Source: Trichopria drosophilae
Taxonomy: Eukaryota > Arthropoda > Insecta > Hymenoptera > Diapriidae
NCBI GenBank assembly: GCA_030407085.1
Contig: CM059587.1
Coordinates: 69,285,001-69,349,000, forward strand
DNA length: 64,000 nucleotides
Reading direction: 5' to 3'
This document shows, in pieces, positions 44,910 to 57,559 of the stretch. A program made the translations under genes and the position numbers. Positions within the stretch are counted from its first letter, which is position 1; each line of letters starts with the position of its first letter. The notes below the pieces were generated by a model. That model did not search any database. It worked only from the letters and a program-made list of their open reading frames with translations, and had not been told where the DNA came from.

Positions 44910-45345
44910 TTTTTAACGTATTTTTGCCTTCTGATTAAGAACGTGGCCATAAAAAATGGGGGTCGGACTATTGAAACCGCCATCTTGAAAAAAATAGTTC
45001 AAAAACGTGTTTTATTCAGTTTTTCGCATTTATTTTGAAAAACATTAATCTGAAGAAAAAAATGTGTCAAACAAAAAATGTAGAGCAGGAAATTTTCTAC
45101 AAATGAGGTTGTATACATTTTTTTCGTAGTATTAATGCTAAGCTCGAAAATGAGTGTTGGAAGTGCTTTACCGAGGATTTGGGCACATTTAGCATGTGTT
45201 ATATTGGTGTATATATGGTAGTTAAAGAGACACCATATACCACGTAGGTCTCAAAGTCATACTTGGATGTTAGGTCAGTATAAAAAAGGGGGTCTGGGCG
45301 GCGAAGCCCCCCAGCTCATGCGCACAACCTCGGTTCACGCATTTC
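44910..45345 (+). repeat. Single arm related to the 15-16 kb element
   Basis: TTTTTGCCTTCTGATTAAG, GCCATCTTGAAAAAA and AAATGTGTCAAACAAAAAA follow the order of 15100-15270. The G-rich GGGGGTCTGGGCGGCGAAGC hairpin at ~45288 matches the inverse of that at 15510. Confidence 0.7.
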
Positions 45346-45425
45346 TTTTAGAACTTGCTTGTTTGTAATTGGTTATTTTCTGCAGTTCAAAAAGCAGTGC
45401 ATGAATCCAGGTTGTGCTTGTTCCC

Positions 45426-45444
45426 GGGGGGGGGGGGGGGGGGG
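45426..45444 (+). repeat. Poly-G run of 19
   Basis: An uninterrupted G19 run preceded by CCC. Such runs are prone to sequencing and replication error; frames crossing it should not be trusted. Confidence 0.9.
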
Positions 45445-45927
45445 TCATGGTTAAGTTGGGTGTCAGATGAACATTTTGCGCATGGTATTTTCGTCTTGAA
45501 AATCTTCCTTAAAGGCCAAATGAATAAATTGACTATGAGTAAAACTCGTAACAGGACTCATTTCATCAATATAGCGCCTCTAATAAATGAAAGCCCAATC
45601 CGGCCGTCAGGCCTCTCAAGCATTTGTTCTTCTGAAAATTAATTTTACTTGTGAGAAACATTTACGGACATGGAGAGGTTTGTCGCGCGGTAAGATGCGT
45701 GTAACTCCACCGGCCCATTTGTGAGCCTACCTACCGGTACCGAGTGGCTCATGTGCCCGAATTTCGCTACCAGCAGTACCGAGCGCAGGCGCGCGTCCTG
45801 ACGAACCTTCTCCCTGACTTCGATCCTTTTTTTGCCAAGAAACAAAACTAAATTGAAAATTTGATTGCAGATATTAATCACGGCGAAGAATCACTCATAA
45901 ATTCTGAGAATTTCCCAGAAAATGATT
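45445..45927. other. No gene seen
   Basis: Slightly GC-richer DNA at 45640-45830; 78-95-codon frames with no domain. Confidence 0.4.
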
Positions 45928-45998
45928 CTCGCTGTCAGCTCGGCCCGCAACCCTGACATTCGTAGAAAAACTTTTACGCACTTGTATCGAAAATTACT
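45928..45998 (-). repeat. Half-arm of foldback element P3
   Basis: The reverse complement reads ATACAAGTGCGTAAAAG, then TACGAATGTCAGGGTTGCGG and CCGAGC, matching 31630-31678. The mirrored half is absent. Confidence 0.65.
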
Positions 45999-47272
45999 AT
46001 ATTATTATTCGATCTACCGTCGACTTCAAACATTTTAAATAACATTAAAAATAAAAATTGCTTTAGAAACAATTTAGCATTAACAGTTATGTTCAAGAGT
46101 CATTCTTTAACACTGTTTAGATACAGCAGCTTTCATATAATCATATGGGGAAATTACTACATCTATATAAATGTTTTCATATAAAGATGACGTCACCGAT
46201 AACCGCAATCAATTTGCTTCCACGTTCCCCATGAACCTCGCATACCACTTTTTAAATATTTAATTTTTAGTAATTTTAGATCTAATATTTATTACATACT
46301 ACGCTTTATATCGATCATATTGGACAGGCCGAAAAAGTGTTTCGTTGTAGATTTATTGTAATATATTGTTCCGACCCCAGATCGAAGTAAACCGAGGACT
46401 TACGAATTGATGTTTCACCAATATTGGCTGCTTATAGAATTGCTGCAGGGGAGATACCCTTACTTCTGATTTAATAGCTTCACTGCTTAAGTATATTCTT
46501 ATTGTTATGCTTTAACTCCCCCATAAATGAAAAGCTGAGAAAATTTAGATAAATTAAGTTTCCATAAGTTAAACTAAAAGATAGCTGTAATAAAGCTGAA
46601 GTAACAGAATTTCATACCATTCCTTTTTCATATATGGGTAAATCCACAAAACTTTTTAATATTAAACAAAAAAATTTTTTAAATATTAATGTACACTCAC
46701 AAGCTTTGGTGAACATTTTTGATTAGTGTTCAAGAAGATTATTCAATATTCGTTAATTGTTTAAACGCGGGGGTATAAAAGTTATGACGTCAATATCAGG
46801 TGAACATTTTTTTTTACCTCAACGTTATTAGTACCTTACATAACAAACTTTAATCGTAGAAATAAATAGTAACTAACAAGAACTACGGGTAAATGCGTTT
46901 AATATAGAATAGAAAAAAATTATGCGGTCATATATCGATTATAAATATAGTATTATTCGATAAATTGTTACGACTCGCTGAAAGTTAAAAGTTTCGTGGA
47001 TTTATCCATATATCGTTTTACGTTCTTAATATTTACACGTAAAAATATACTTCGTGCAACACAAATCAGGAAGTTCGTGCTGAAAACAACCTCGGTATGT
47101 TCTGAACATACACCAAATTTCTGACCAGCCCACATTTAGTGTGTATCAAAGAAAAATTTCGGCCACATCACAAATTACGTTTGTTTTGAGCAAACCCTTA
47201 GTTATTTGAGCAAAAAATTCGATGTTTGTGTTGAACACAACTCAAGTTTCGGTATAAACAAGTTTGCTATGC
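45999..47272. other. No gene seen
   Basis: AT-rich DNA with no supported feature. Confidence 0.45.
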
Positions 47273-47872
47273 TACAGTGCTGAGGTGAAATATTTAAATT
47301 TATATTCCCTCATTGAACGTTGGTTCTCTCGTGTATTACTTTTTGCTTTACTGTACACTGTTAAAAATGTCACGAAATTCTGGAAATTTATATATAATTT
47401 ATCCGTCGTTTTTCTTTTCATTTTTTTGAAAGAATAGCGAAGTCATTATTTAATAAAAGAAATGTCTAGTTTCACGCGATCAGAAATTAAACTTACATAA
47501 ATTATGCTTTGGGTTAAAGTTTAATTATAAGTATGTGGAATTTTGATGAAGGAACAAACTCAGTATTCAATTTGCTTAGGAGTTATATAATTCCTGAACG
47601 TTCTTGTTTTTATTTTCTATTTTTAGAATTGGCGTAGAGCAACTTGTCATCAATGTTAACTCAAATTCTCACATGCACATATATGCGCAATGGTTGGATT
47701 ACCTTAACGGCTAATTTAATTTCCTATTTGTGCCAAGAATATGTCGATTTACTTTCAAAGCACTTCCAACTAACTGTGCAAATATTTCGTGCTGGATACA
47801 GTGCTCAGGTGAAATATTTAAATTTATATTCCCTCATTGAACGTTGGTTTTTTCGTGTAATACTTTTTACTT
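47273..47872 (+). repeat. Direct repeat of ~78 bp, 525 bp apart
   Basis: 47273-47351 and 47798-47872 share ACAGTGCTGAGGTGAAATAT (one mismatch) and then TTCCCTCATTGAACGTTGG. The segment between is unrelated, so these look like paired ends in direct orientation. Confidence 0.75.
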
Positions 47873-48660
47873 TATTATTTTCAATGCATATCTGAAGATA
47901 AAAAATATTTTCTTTTTAAGTCATATTATGATATGAACCGGATAAAGTGTTTATCTTGATATGTTACAAAATAGTTTAAAAGTTATTTAAATGTAAATTT
48001 ATTAAGTTGTCTAAAAAAAATAACAGAGATTCGAAGAATTGTTTGATGATAAAAGTATCTGAAAAGTCATAAAAGTGCTAAAAAGAAATTTCGTCCATAC
48101 GAGAAATTAACTTCTTTATTTACCTTAGCAAACTTCGGTAAAAAGCCCTCGTGTGTATTTCTAGGAACTACATCAACCCACCGTCAGCCTCATGCCTGCA
48201 CACCAGTGATACAAGGCAGTTCTTATATGCGTTCAAAGTGACCTTTAGTTATCTAATTCTTACATAATTGGCATTATGTTTAACCGAAATCCAGACCAGG
48301 GATGTAGAAAATATGTTGCTGGGCCTACAGTTTATAGTGGAATCCGACCCACTTCGTCTCTAGGGCTTTTAGTTTTCTTGTTTCTTGGAAACTTGCCTTA
48401 TCGTTTCATACTAATTACGCTTTTGTTGCTCGGTATTAATAATTCAACCAAAGCATAACAGAACCACTTCTAGAACAGCAATGCCGGTAGTACAAGGAGT
48501 TAGAGAACAGAATTCGAGATATGAACATATGACTTCACCGTAGGAAAGTACAAATTTAAAGAATGCAATAAAATGGATTGATCATGAACTGGTAAAGATA
48601 TGGCAAGATGAGCGGAATAACTCGGAACGGGTAATTAAGCTTCCCGAGCGGAAATTTATT
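47873..48660. other. No gene seen
   Basis: AT-rich DNA, only short chance frames. Confidence 0.4.
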
Positions 48661-48816
48661 CAGGCAGCCTAAATATGTACCAGGGCCTGACCAGGCTCCA
48701 GTAAGGCGTTCCTGATCAGGTACTCCTGAATGTACCCCGATCAGGACATGATCAGGTTCCAGTAAGTTATCCTGATCAGGTTCGCCTAAATATGCCCTGA
48801 TTAAATCGTGATTACG
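48661..48816 (+). repeat. 60-bp minisatellite with CCTGATCAGG palindromes
   Basis: Two full 60-bp units (48661, 48721) and a partial third (48781). Each carries CCTAAATATG or a variant, TTCCAGTAAG, and the palindrome CCTGATCAGG at its end. Confidence 0.8.
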
Positions 48817-48970
48817 TTAAAATAAAGTATAACTGAGATAGGGAAACCTGTGAATGTCCATATCAAGACCAAACCATGAATTGATAAGGCTTGCCTTATT
48901 TTCAATTTCCGGAAATCGGACTGCTTAAGAAATTTCAAATCAGGACAGAAAAAACAGTATTTTTCAGTAC

Positions 48971-49106
48971 AAGTGCGTATGTGTAAAATACTTTCCGAAT
49001 ATTGTTTACGATTTTTCTGTACGTAAAGTATAATCGAGTGCGTAAAGTTTACTTTCGGCACGATTTTCTTTACGCACCGAAAATGCGTGCACAAAGTATT
49101 ATTTAC
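48971..49106. repeat. GTGCGTAAAG palindrome block
   Basis: AGTGCGTAAAG (49037) is mirrored by CTTTACGCACC (49068). Further GTGCGTA and GTGTAAAAT words lie on both sides. It resembles the second palindrome of P-b. Confidence 0.6.
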
Positions 49107-50360
49107 TAGAAATCCAGTTTTATAGTTTCATTGATAGGTATGGTAGTCTTCCTAGGAATGTTTAAAGTTCTCGTTTTAATACTATGCATGTTTATAAACA
49201 AAGAGACAACATTCAATGAGATAAAAATTTACAAACGTGAGAATTACGATTCCTTTAAAACTTTGTTAAAAATGTTAGTAATTTTGTTGTCTAAATTGTC
49301 CGTAGGTGTACCTACGGCAGATACAATAGTTCTAAGTGGATTTTTAGGTTTATGTTTACAATGCAGATAATCTGACGGAATATTGATCCTTAATACCAAT
49401 GATTATTTTTAAGTTTTTGTTTGTTTTCAAGTAAGACATGTATCTCTTATTTGTAGTACCTAAATCTATTCACGTGAAAGATAGTGTTCATTGTTTATTA
49501 ATTCAATTAGTTAATTATTTTTACTTATATTATTAGCATATTACAAATATAATAGAATCTCGATTTAAGAACGTTTGCAGAGAAAATTACTCTTCCCAGT
49601 CTCTTACTTTCCGTCCTTTTCATGCGTTCCGACCCACCATACATTCTATATGTTTCTTCAATATTGTCGAGAATCGTTGGAATGAAAGAAATGGAGAGAG
49701 AAGCACTGAACTGAAAAAAATAACAAATGAAACGGACATTTTGAACGTTTATAATGAGGCCCTAGTGTAATTATTTGTCCACTTGTCCCCTTTTTCAAAC
49801 AGTAGCAACTTACTCGTGAGTAATAAAGTTGTACTGCTACAAACATTCAGAATATAGTCGATTTGAACGACTGTTATAAATGAGGTGCACGTTAAATAAT
49901 ACCCAGTTCATCAAATGGACGTAGGGGGGGGGGGTGAGGATTGGGTGGTTTGACGTTCGATGAACATCCAATTTCGCCAAAGTGCACGTACATCAGACAT
50001 CAGATGTTAATTATTTTGTCCATTTTACGTCAAGTTTAGAACACAGCCATCCATGTTTGGTTCAGTGGACGACACTGGTGAATGACAACTGAACGTACTA
50101 ATTAGTGTCGTCTGGATTAATAACGGACCAATAACGGACATAAATGTGGATGTGCTTTAGACGTGACTTGCAGACACCAAGGACGTAAATTTTATGTCCA
50201 ATGGACTTGTGCAGACTGAGATAAAATTACACTCCGGCTGCAGTTGCTACAATAGATTGTAAACTTTTCTCGCAGATCATACTCTAATGTCTCTCCAGGC
50301 CGTTTTAAGGAATATTGTGTTTTCATGTTCTAGAAATGACTTTTGAAGCAAGAGTCATAA
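49107..50360. other. No supported gene
   Basis: AT-rich DNA with a G10 run at ~49925. The 79-codon frame at 49131-49370 is hydrophobic at its start but has no recognisable family. Confidence 0.4.
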
Positions 50361-51269
50361 ATGTATCTCTTAGATATTAATACTGTTGATCGTGCGCCGA
50401 AGTTCACGGATGAATGCGAAGAGAACTGGATTTCCTTTTTTTTTGAGGATCGAAGCAGTAATAAGGCATCTACTTTTCACGGAAGAGGGATCCGTTCACA
50501 CCAGTTGGTGAAGCTCGAATATTACGTTGGAGCTTTCCTCCTTTAACGCGATTCTTAGATCCATCAGGCCGCTCCCTTTTACTCACTTTGCATTATTATA
50601 TCCGTGCCTTATCGTTGGTTCCCTGCTCCTGGAGATGAGAAGGATGCGAATGGAAAGCCCCAAGTTCCGTCCGGTCGCCTTCGCGATCGATAAACTCCCT
50701 GCCATAAGCTGCGTGGCAGCAGCAACACGACCACCCCCGCGTTGTCGTACGCGCTTGCGTTTTTGCCCGCACCCTTCACGAAATTTGCAATTTTTCAGTT
50801 TCCCCGAAGAATTGCCTCCATGGCCGTCTTCTGGGAATTTTCGAGCTTTTAAACTCTTTTTAAACTCTCTGAGAAATTGGAGTTTCGAACTGCACACGAG
50901 GATTTCGTTATCAAGTCCTGAAATCGGCACTGACGAATCTCACAATCGACTATGGGTTGGGGGTTAATTAATCTCAAAAGCCGGAAACAAATCACTGCGG
51001 ATCACTATCTTCATCCGAATTAGCTGCTTATTGATTAATTGGATGGTTTATTAAGTTAATCATTGGCTTGTAGTTTATTGTAAAGGATTTTAAAAATATT
51101 TGTTTTTGGTTATACAGTTTTCGGAAACTCACTTCTAATTGAGTTTTGGTGTGAAAAAAATATACTAATATTAAATTGATTTCATCATCAAATAGTTAGT
51201 TAACGCTTTTAATTGAAATATATTAGCCATTCTTAAGAAACTGGCTAGTTTAGTAACTTCATTCTCGGG
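50361..51269. other. GC-richer block with long overlapping frames, unresolved
   Basis: A 146-codon plus frame (50527-50967) and a 115-codon minus frame (50930-50583) overlap in antisense. Neither has a domain I recognise, and both are arginine/proline-rich, as GC-rich DNA gives by chance. It could be a host exon or regulatory block. Beyond 51000 the sequence is AT-rich. Confidence 0.35.
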
Positions 51270-51897
51270 ATTCATAATAATAATTTTTACTATTCCAGAA
51301 TAGGAATTTTTCTTATTACACGAAAACTCCAGATGTGGGAAAATATTGATATAAATTTCTCGTACGCACCTGACGGCGATAAAGGAAACTGCACGGAAAG
51401 AATCAGAGTGCTCTATTGAAAGCACTGTTCGGGCGGCTACATATCCCCAAAATGGTGTAGGATAAAGAAAAACTAAAAGAATATTTTTTTAGAGCAGGAA
51501 ATTTCCTACAAAAATGTAAAATTAATAGTTTAGGCACAAACGGGCCCGAAACAGAATAGGCTGGACAGTAACCAGAACTTACCAGAAAGCACTCGGTACT
51601 CTTTCTTCGTTCAGCTTCTTTCCGTGTATATATAAATATACATATCACGCGATTCACTTTTCATTGGTTATCACGAACGTTTTACTATTCTCACTAGTAA
51701 CATTTTCTACAAAAGCATTGTAAATTTCATAAGCTTAAATATTTTATTATTCTAGTGTACTGTTATACAACAATATCAAAATATATTTGTCTAATAGTAT
51801 TTCTTCAAATTATTTCACGGTTGTCCCCAAATGCCTAGCGACAATTGTAATTTTTCCCATTATTTTTAGTCATCTTCCTATACAATTTCCTTCAGTG
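51270..51897. mobile_element. Truncated inverted copy of the 41.7-kb element
   Basis: Reverse complement of 41660-42610 with internal differences. Its intact end TTTCCTTCAGTG is followed by TA at 51898; TTCACTTTTCATTGGTTAT at 51654 and TTTTTACTATTCCAGAATAGG at 51284 mark the match. The other end is missing. Confidence 0.75.
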
Positions 51898-51939
51898 TAA
51901 AGTATGTAAGACATTAAGTCGAAACTTTAAAATCCGTTA

Positions 51940-52720
51940 TTCTCAATCCTTAATGCTCGTTCGTTTACTAGCAGATTTCAGTTATATTATAAAATTAAAC
52001 TCGAAGATGAGTATTTTGAAAACTTTGACCGTTACCATATGTCAACCGCAATATAGGTCGAAACTTTGGGCTTGAATTTTCGAGCCTCACGCCCGTCGTA
52101 ATAAAAATATCTTTTCAGTTGTTTCGGTGTGGGCGTAGTTATATGCCCGTCACTCCCCACCACCATTGCTTTTTTGGTCTGAAACGTCGACATTTGGTGA
52201 AAAACTATAGATTAATTTTTTTGCCGAGGTGACCAAATTCAATACTTCATTATACTATTATAGTCATGCCCATTTTAAAACAGTTTTTATAGCAGTATCG
52301 TCGAATTTAGGAAGAAAATGCATACAACTTTGTTTGTAGAATATTTAATGCTCCATCTTTCTTTGTTTGAAACATTTTTCAATCAAATTTGTATTTTTAC
52401 AAAATAAATGCAAAAAACTACGAAGAAACGTAATGGGGGTTAATGTTTTTTAATAATGGACGGATGGAACTGTGCCGAAACTATTCAGATTTAAGATCTA
52501 AGTTAAGACACGTATTTAAAAAAAAATTATGTCGATACGCTTATCAGTACATGAGATATCGCGAGACAAAGAAACGGGACGTACGTACGTAAGTACAAGA
52601 TTACGGACACAAATTTCTTTATAGTTGTTTTGGGTTACTTTGGGTCTGAAATGTCGACATTTGATGAAAAACTATAGGATAATTTTTTTTCAGGAACGGA
52701 CCAAATTCAAAAGTAACGTA
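51940..52720 (+). repeat. Degraded foldback-family copy
   Basis: CGTTTACTAGCAGATTTCAG-type arm sequence at ~51960 is followed by two cores (GTCTGAAACGTCGACATTTG at 52180, one-base variant at 52646), with the GGACGGATGGA and ACGTACGTACGTAAG blocks between them, as at 21390-21900. Confidence 0.7.
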
Positions 52721-53920
52721 TCGGCCTTAAAAATATTTTTCGATGTATGTAGTAGCAACAAAGGTAAACTTCATCCATAGTAGCGAGTACCAAACATTAA
52801 ATCATGTAAGTCAACGATTCATAGAGCAGTAACATCAGGTGTGAGTGGGGCATTCAACTGTCATAATGACTTTTGATATATAACTCAATCTAGGTCTACG
52901 GAAATTCGAAGTTTTAGACAGTGTGCGAAGAAACAATTTCCCATGCGTATAATATGTGGTTTAATATTTGTTTCCCTAACTAATTAGAAGTATCGTAAAT
53001 CTTGGAAGCACATGTTACATTCAAGAATGAACCTATTCCAGCACATTTTCTGTACATTCTTTATAAAAGCTATTGTATTCTTTATTTGTTAATAATACAA
53101 TATGTTTTATTTGTAGTATTTAGTGGCCTAGCTGTATAATTATTATGAAAAGTTACTGTGGTGAATATTTAGTTAATTGTTTTTTATTTATCTCTATACT
53201 AATTAAGTATTATAAATCCAGTAGTATTATTTCTGTTCATCCTATATTCATTTGATTCACAACATTATGGGTGACAGGGAGGTGTGCTTGACACAGAAAG
53301 GTTTCACCTTCCCTTCTTTTAAATCAATATGTAAAATCTTTATCCGACCTGTAATTCCTGACTTTTAATAATTTTTATAATTTTATTATTTTTGATGATG
53401 GCTACAATACATTCCTCAAACGTACATTTTGATTGATCTTTTATTGATTAAAGAATAGCATTAAGAATATGATTATTTAATTGCTCACATTTTAGATGAG
53501 TGATTCAGAGACACTATGTTATTGTCACAGTTTGCAACGCCTAACGCGGATACCTTCCAAAAATTACGCATTACCTCTATGCATCCATTTAAAAACAACA
53601 TATAAATAAAAAAAAAAACAATTCAATATTACACAAAAAAAAAATAAAACGCTGAAGAACAACTATTTCCCCTTATTAACTCAATCCTTACTAAAATAAC
53701 AAGGATTCCTTCTTAGGACAGTTGGAAACTTAGCTGTTATAAAAATAGGAAATTTGCTCCATTACAAGTATAGAAAATTTTTGAAATAACAAGGGATCCT
53801 TGTTAAACTAGCAACAGAGATGCAGTTATATTAGTAAATGATATCAATGCATAATAGCAGAGGAATCTCTGCCAATACAGGAGTGATAAATGATTCAATT
53901 AACCAGGTTTTTCGTAACTC
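52721..53920. other. No gene seen
   Basis: AT-rich DNA without supported frames. Confidence 0.45.
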
Positions 53921-54025
53921 CCTGCAAACACAAAAGTAACAGTTATGTAACAACTATGTAACATTTATGTAACAATGTAACCATTACGTAAATATTACAT
54001 AACTGTTACTTTCCGTGTTTGCAGG
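53921..54025. mobile_element. 105-bp miniature hairpin element
   Basis: CCTGCAAACACAAAAGTAAC at the left is mirrored by GTTACTTTCCGTGTTTGCAGG at the right. The arms continue through AGTTATGTAA; the loop is made of ATGTAACA tandem words. Confidence 0.75.
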
Positions 54026-54141
54026 ACGTATAGTTGCTATACAAAGATTATAATGCTTAATAAGATAAATAAAACAATATACTGTTTGAAATGGCAAGCA
54101 TGTACATATGTATGAGACACCTCGAAAGTCTAAAACATATA

Positions 54142-55472
54142 CAGTACCGCTCAAAAGTATGAGCTCACCCTTGCGGAATTTTGGCTAAATTAAAATGTTG
54201 ATATCTCATCGCCAACTTAACGTAAGGGAAAAATAAGAAATGGAATTAAAGAGGAGACTTTCAGCTTCTCATTCGCGGTGGTTTCATTTCAATATATACA
54301 TATCTCTACGAACTATGCTCGATTTACTAAAGTCATTTTTTCGTATTATTTTTTTCTTTTTCAATCCTCTCCCATTTTTAAAAAAAATGATTGCAGGAGA
54401 AATGTACAACGTGTAATCGAAAGGTAATCCCAATAGCTTTAATTTACCTCTTCGGGATTTTGTCTAATAATTTTGTTCATATTCAATTTTGAACAAATTA
54501 ATGTGATTTTTTTTCAGTCTGCTATATCTCGGAAAATTAAGGAGATATAAAAAATGTTTAAGAAACTAAAAGTTTCATTTTTTAGTTATCAATTGGCTGA
54601 AATTATTTCAAATTTTTAGAAGGAAATTTTTTTGACCGTATTTTGTCGACTTCAACATTTGTTGTGTAACAATCATTTTCGGATGCAAAGTTGCATTTAA
54701 ACTATGATCAACTTTAATATTATGTTTGTCTCTACTATTAGGATGTTTCACGCAAAGCGTGTGACGGTTTTTTTAGGAAAGCAAAATTTAATAAATATAT
54801 ACATGAATACAATTGTCGATACTTTCTTTGTGTAATGTTAAAAATATAAAGTTCATTGTTCATTTATAAATACGTGTACATGAATTATTATATCGCAAAC
54901 TGAGCATAGTTGAAATGCAAATCTTGATCTGTTAATAATCGCAGCACAAAAGCGTAAATTTGACAAAATATGATACAAAAAATTTCCTTCTAAAAATTTG
55001 AAAAAATTTCAGCCAATAGACAATTAAAAAATGAAACTTTTTGTTTGTTAAATATTTGTTATATCACGACAATTTTCCGAGATAAAGCAGATAGAAAAAA
55101 ATCACATTATTTTGTTCAAAATTGAATAAGTTTTTGTAAAGAAATATTAGACAAAATCCCGCCGAGGCAAATTAAAGCTATGGAGATTACCTTTCGATTA
55201 CACGTTGTATATTTCTCCTGCAATCATTAAAAAAAAATGGGAGCGGATTGAAAAAGAAAAAAATAATATGAAAAAATGACGTTAGTAAATCAAGCATAGT
55301 TCGTAGAGAAATGTATATATTGAAATGAAACCACCGCGAATGAGAAGCTGAAAGTTTCCTCTTTTTAATTCCCATTTCTTATTTTTCCCTTACGTTAAGT
55401 TGGTGATGAGATACCAACATTTTAATTTAGCCAAAATTCCGCAAGGGTGAGCTCATACTTTTGAGCGGTACA
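54142..55472. mobile_element. 1.3-kb Tc1-type non-autonomous element
   Basis: CAGTACCGCTCAAAAGTATG after TA at 54140 and CATACTTTTGAGCGGTAC at the right are Tc1/mariner-like ends. Arms of ~500 bp mirror each other (54142-54660 against 54955-55472). The centre holds no transposase; the short minus frame at 55375-55187 is arm sequence. TA follows the right end at 55473-55474. Confidence 0.8.
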
Positions 55473-56518
55473 TACTCTTTACATTTAATTTAAATTTAAT
55501 TCTGGGCCAATGAAATACATTAAAGTGATGTTTTCCAAAGTCATTACATTTCAATTATATTTTTTTAAATTTAATTATTTTTAAGGAGCATTATTTATGT
55601 TATGATATAAATCTATAATGTATTTTGATTCTGAACTTTTAAATATTTATTATAATTTAAAAGATCTGTATGAATGCAGAAATGAAATGTAGGCCTGTGA
55701 GACCTTGCTTTGGATGTGTTCGAAAATTCGAATTGGTGTTCAATTTGGACCTTTTTTTTTCATTAGCATTATCTCTTATTTCAAGTTATGCGATTTGTTC
55801 CAATCAATTTTTTTTCAGGCTTTTGAGATTTTGGCATAACTCGAGACCAAGCAATAGGGTCATTTTTATGAGAAATTGAAGGAGATATAATGATGACAAA
55901 TTGGGGCATTCTTCTCTAATTGCAGTAAACGCTTTAATGTTTTCAATGTTATTCAAGGCATATTAAATTAGTTTTCTAAGGTATAGTAGGGTTGAACCAA
56001 TTACACTGATAGTATTAAATGCTCACAGCAAACTAATTATAAAATTAAAGAAAAATAAATAAATATAAAACTCATGCTGAAGAATAAAATGAATGAAACA
56101 TGACGCAATTTGGCCTCATTATATCTCTTCTAATTTATTTTCAAAATTATTTTATAACCTTGTCATGCCAGATTCTCATTTCCCTGAAAAAATTTGATTG
56201 GATCAAATGTCACAACCTGTAATCCAAGAAAATTCTCAATAAAAAAGAGGTCCAAATTGAGGACCAACTCGACATTTCCAACATTTCTTGAACATTTGTT
56301 TTAGACGTACAAAATTTTAAGGACAAATTTCACATCTTTTAATAAACTTAAATACTTTTTAATATATTAGATATATACATATATAAAGGAATTTGAAAAA
56401 GGAACTTCACAACAGAAAAATGGAAATCTGTCATTCCTTACGCTGAGTATTCGAGTGTGCTGTAAGAGCTACGAAGGGGTCTAAATAATGAACTTTTTAA
56501 TGCAAATTCATTATTGCA
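55473..56518. other. No gene seen
   Basis: AT-rich DNA. The frame at 55670-55879 has no domain. Confidence 0.4.
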
Positions 56519-56602
56519 TTAACGCCTTCGGCGCCTCGTATGTATAATTCACGCCCGGTGCGTAAAAGTACACTTTACACCCTTGTTGGGTAATATACTA
56601 TT
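56519..56602 (-). repeat. Half of the P-b foldback element
   Basis: The reverse complement starts TAGTATATTACCCAACAAGG and continues GTGTAAAGTGTACTTTTACG and GAGGCGCCGAAGGCG, matching 22587-22665 closely. The sequence stops at the GAA hairpin; the mirrored half is missing. Confidence 0.75.
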
Positions 56603-57559
56603 TGCACATTGTGGTGGCTGTCGCTATTAAATCACTAAATAGAATTAATTTACTCTGCATCTATGCGTTGCACTTATCTTTTCCTTTGATTAAATTTTAT
56701 TTGTATGGCTTTTAAGAATACAGAAAAATAGATTTGAGGCTACGTACACATGTCCGACAATCAATTTGTAAGTGACCTCGTATACGAATAGGTGTTTGAT
56801 GGAAACGTATACACTTTGTAGAGGCACGAAAAATACCTTCGACCGATTTTTCTTTTATCCGCCGTACGAATCAGAAAAAAAAAAGTTCTTTTCTTTGTAG
56901 TACTAGACGGAAGACACAATTGTATAAAATCGTAAATAAAGAGGTAACTGATTGTGGTGATATTGTAGCAGTATGTTCTAACAAAAAATATAAGGCTCTA
57001 TTTTGATCTTGTTCTGATTGAAATATCTGAAAAAATAGTGGCACTTTAATTGATTTATTTTTTGGTTTGGTTTTAATTATTTGAGTTTTTCATTTTGCTG
57101 ATTCATAATATAACATTAACTAAAAAATGTATTAAACTGATTTACACCCGTATTTCGCCCAACCCCTCAATTTCATTGATAATTCCACTTGTGCTCACTC
57201 ACATGGATTAGATTTTCAGATGTTTTTACTAAATCTTGTCTATATTGCTGTAAATCGATTGGGCCAAATTATTATTTTTGAATCGGTCGATTTATTTTTA
57301 TGGCACAATATGCTCCGAATTCTATCAAATTTAAGATAATAGCTATTCCAAATTTCGTGCATTAAAGTTGCAATTTTTCACACCCTGCTTCTGTGTATTT
57401 TAAAAAGCATCTTTTTGTGAAAGAAGCCACAAAAATTTAGTTCTTCTTTCGTAGAAATTACATAGAAACTCTTGAAGGATTCGCTACTGGTCAATTAAAA
57501 AGTAGCTCAACTGTTAAACTTTGTTTTGATGGAGGAAGTTGTAAGCTTGCACGCATTAG
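56603..57559. other. No gene seen
   Basis: AT-rich DNA. Confidence 0.4.

Noticed and set aside
50527..50967. 146-codon frame, with a 115-codon antisense frame
   Set aside because: No recognisable domain on either strand; both likely result from low stop frequency in GC-richer DNA.
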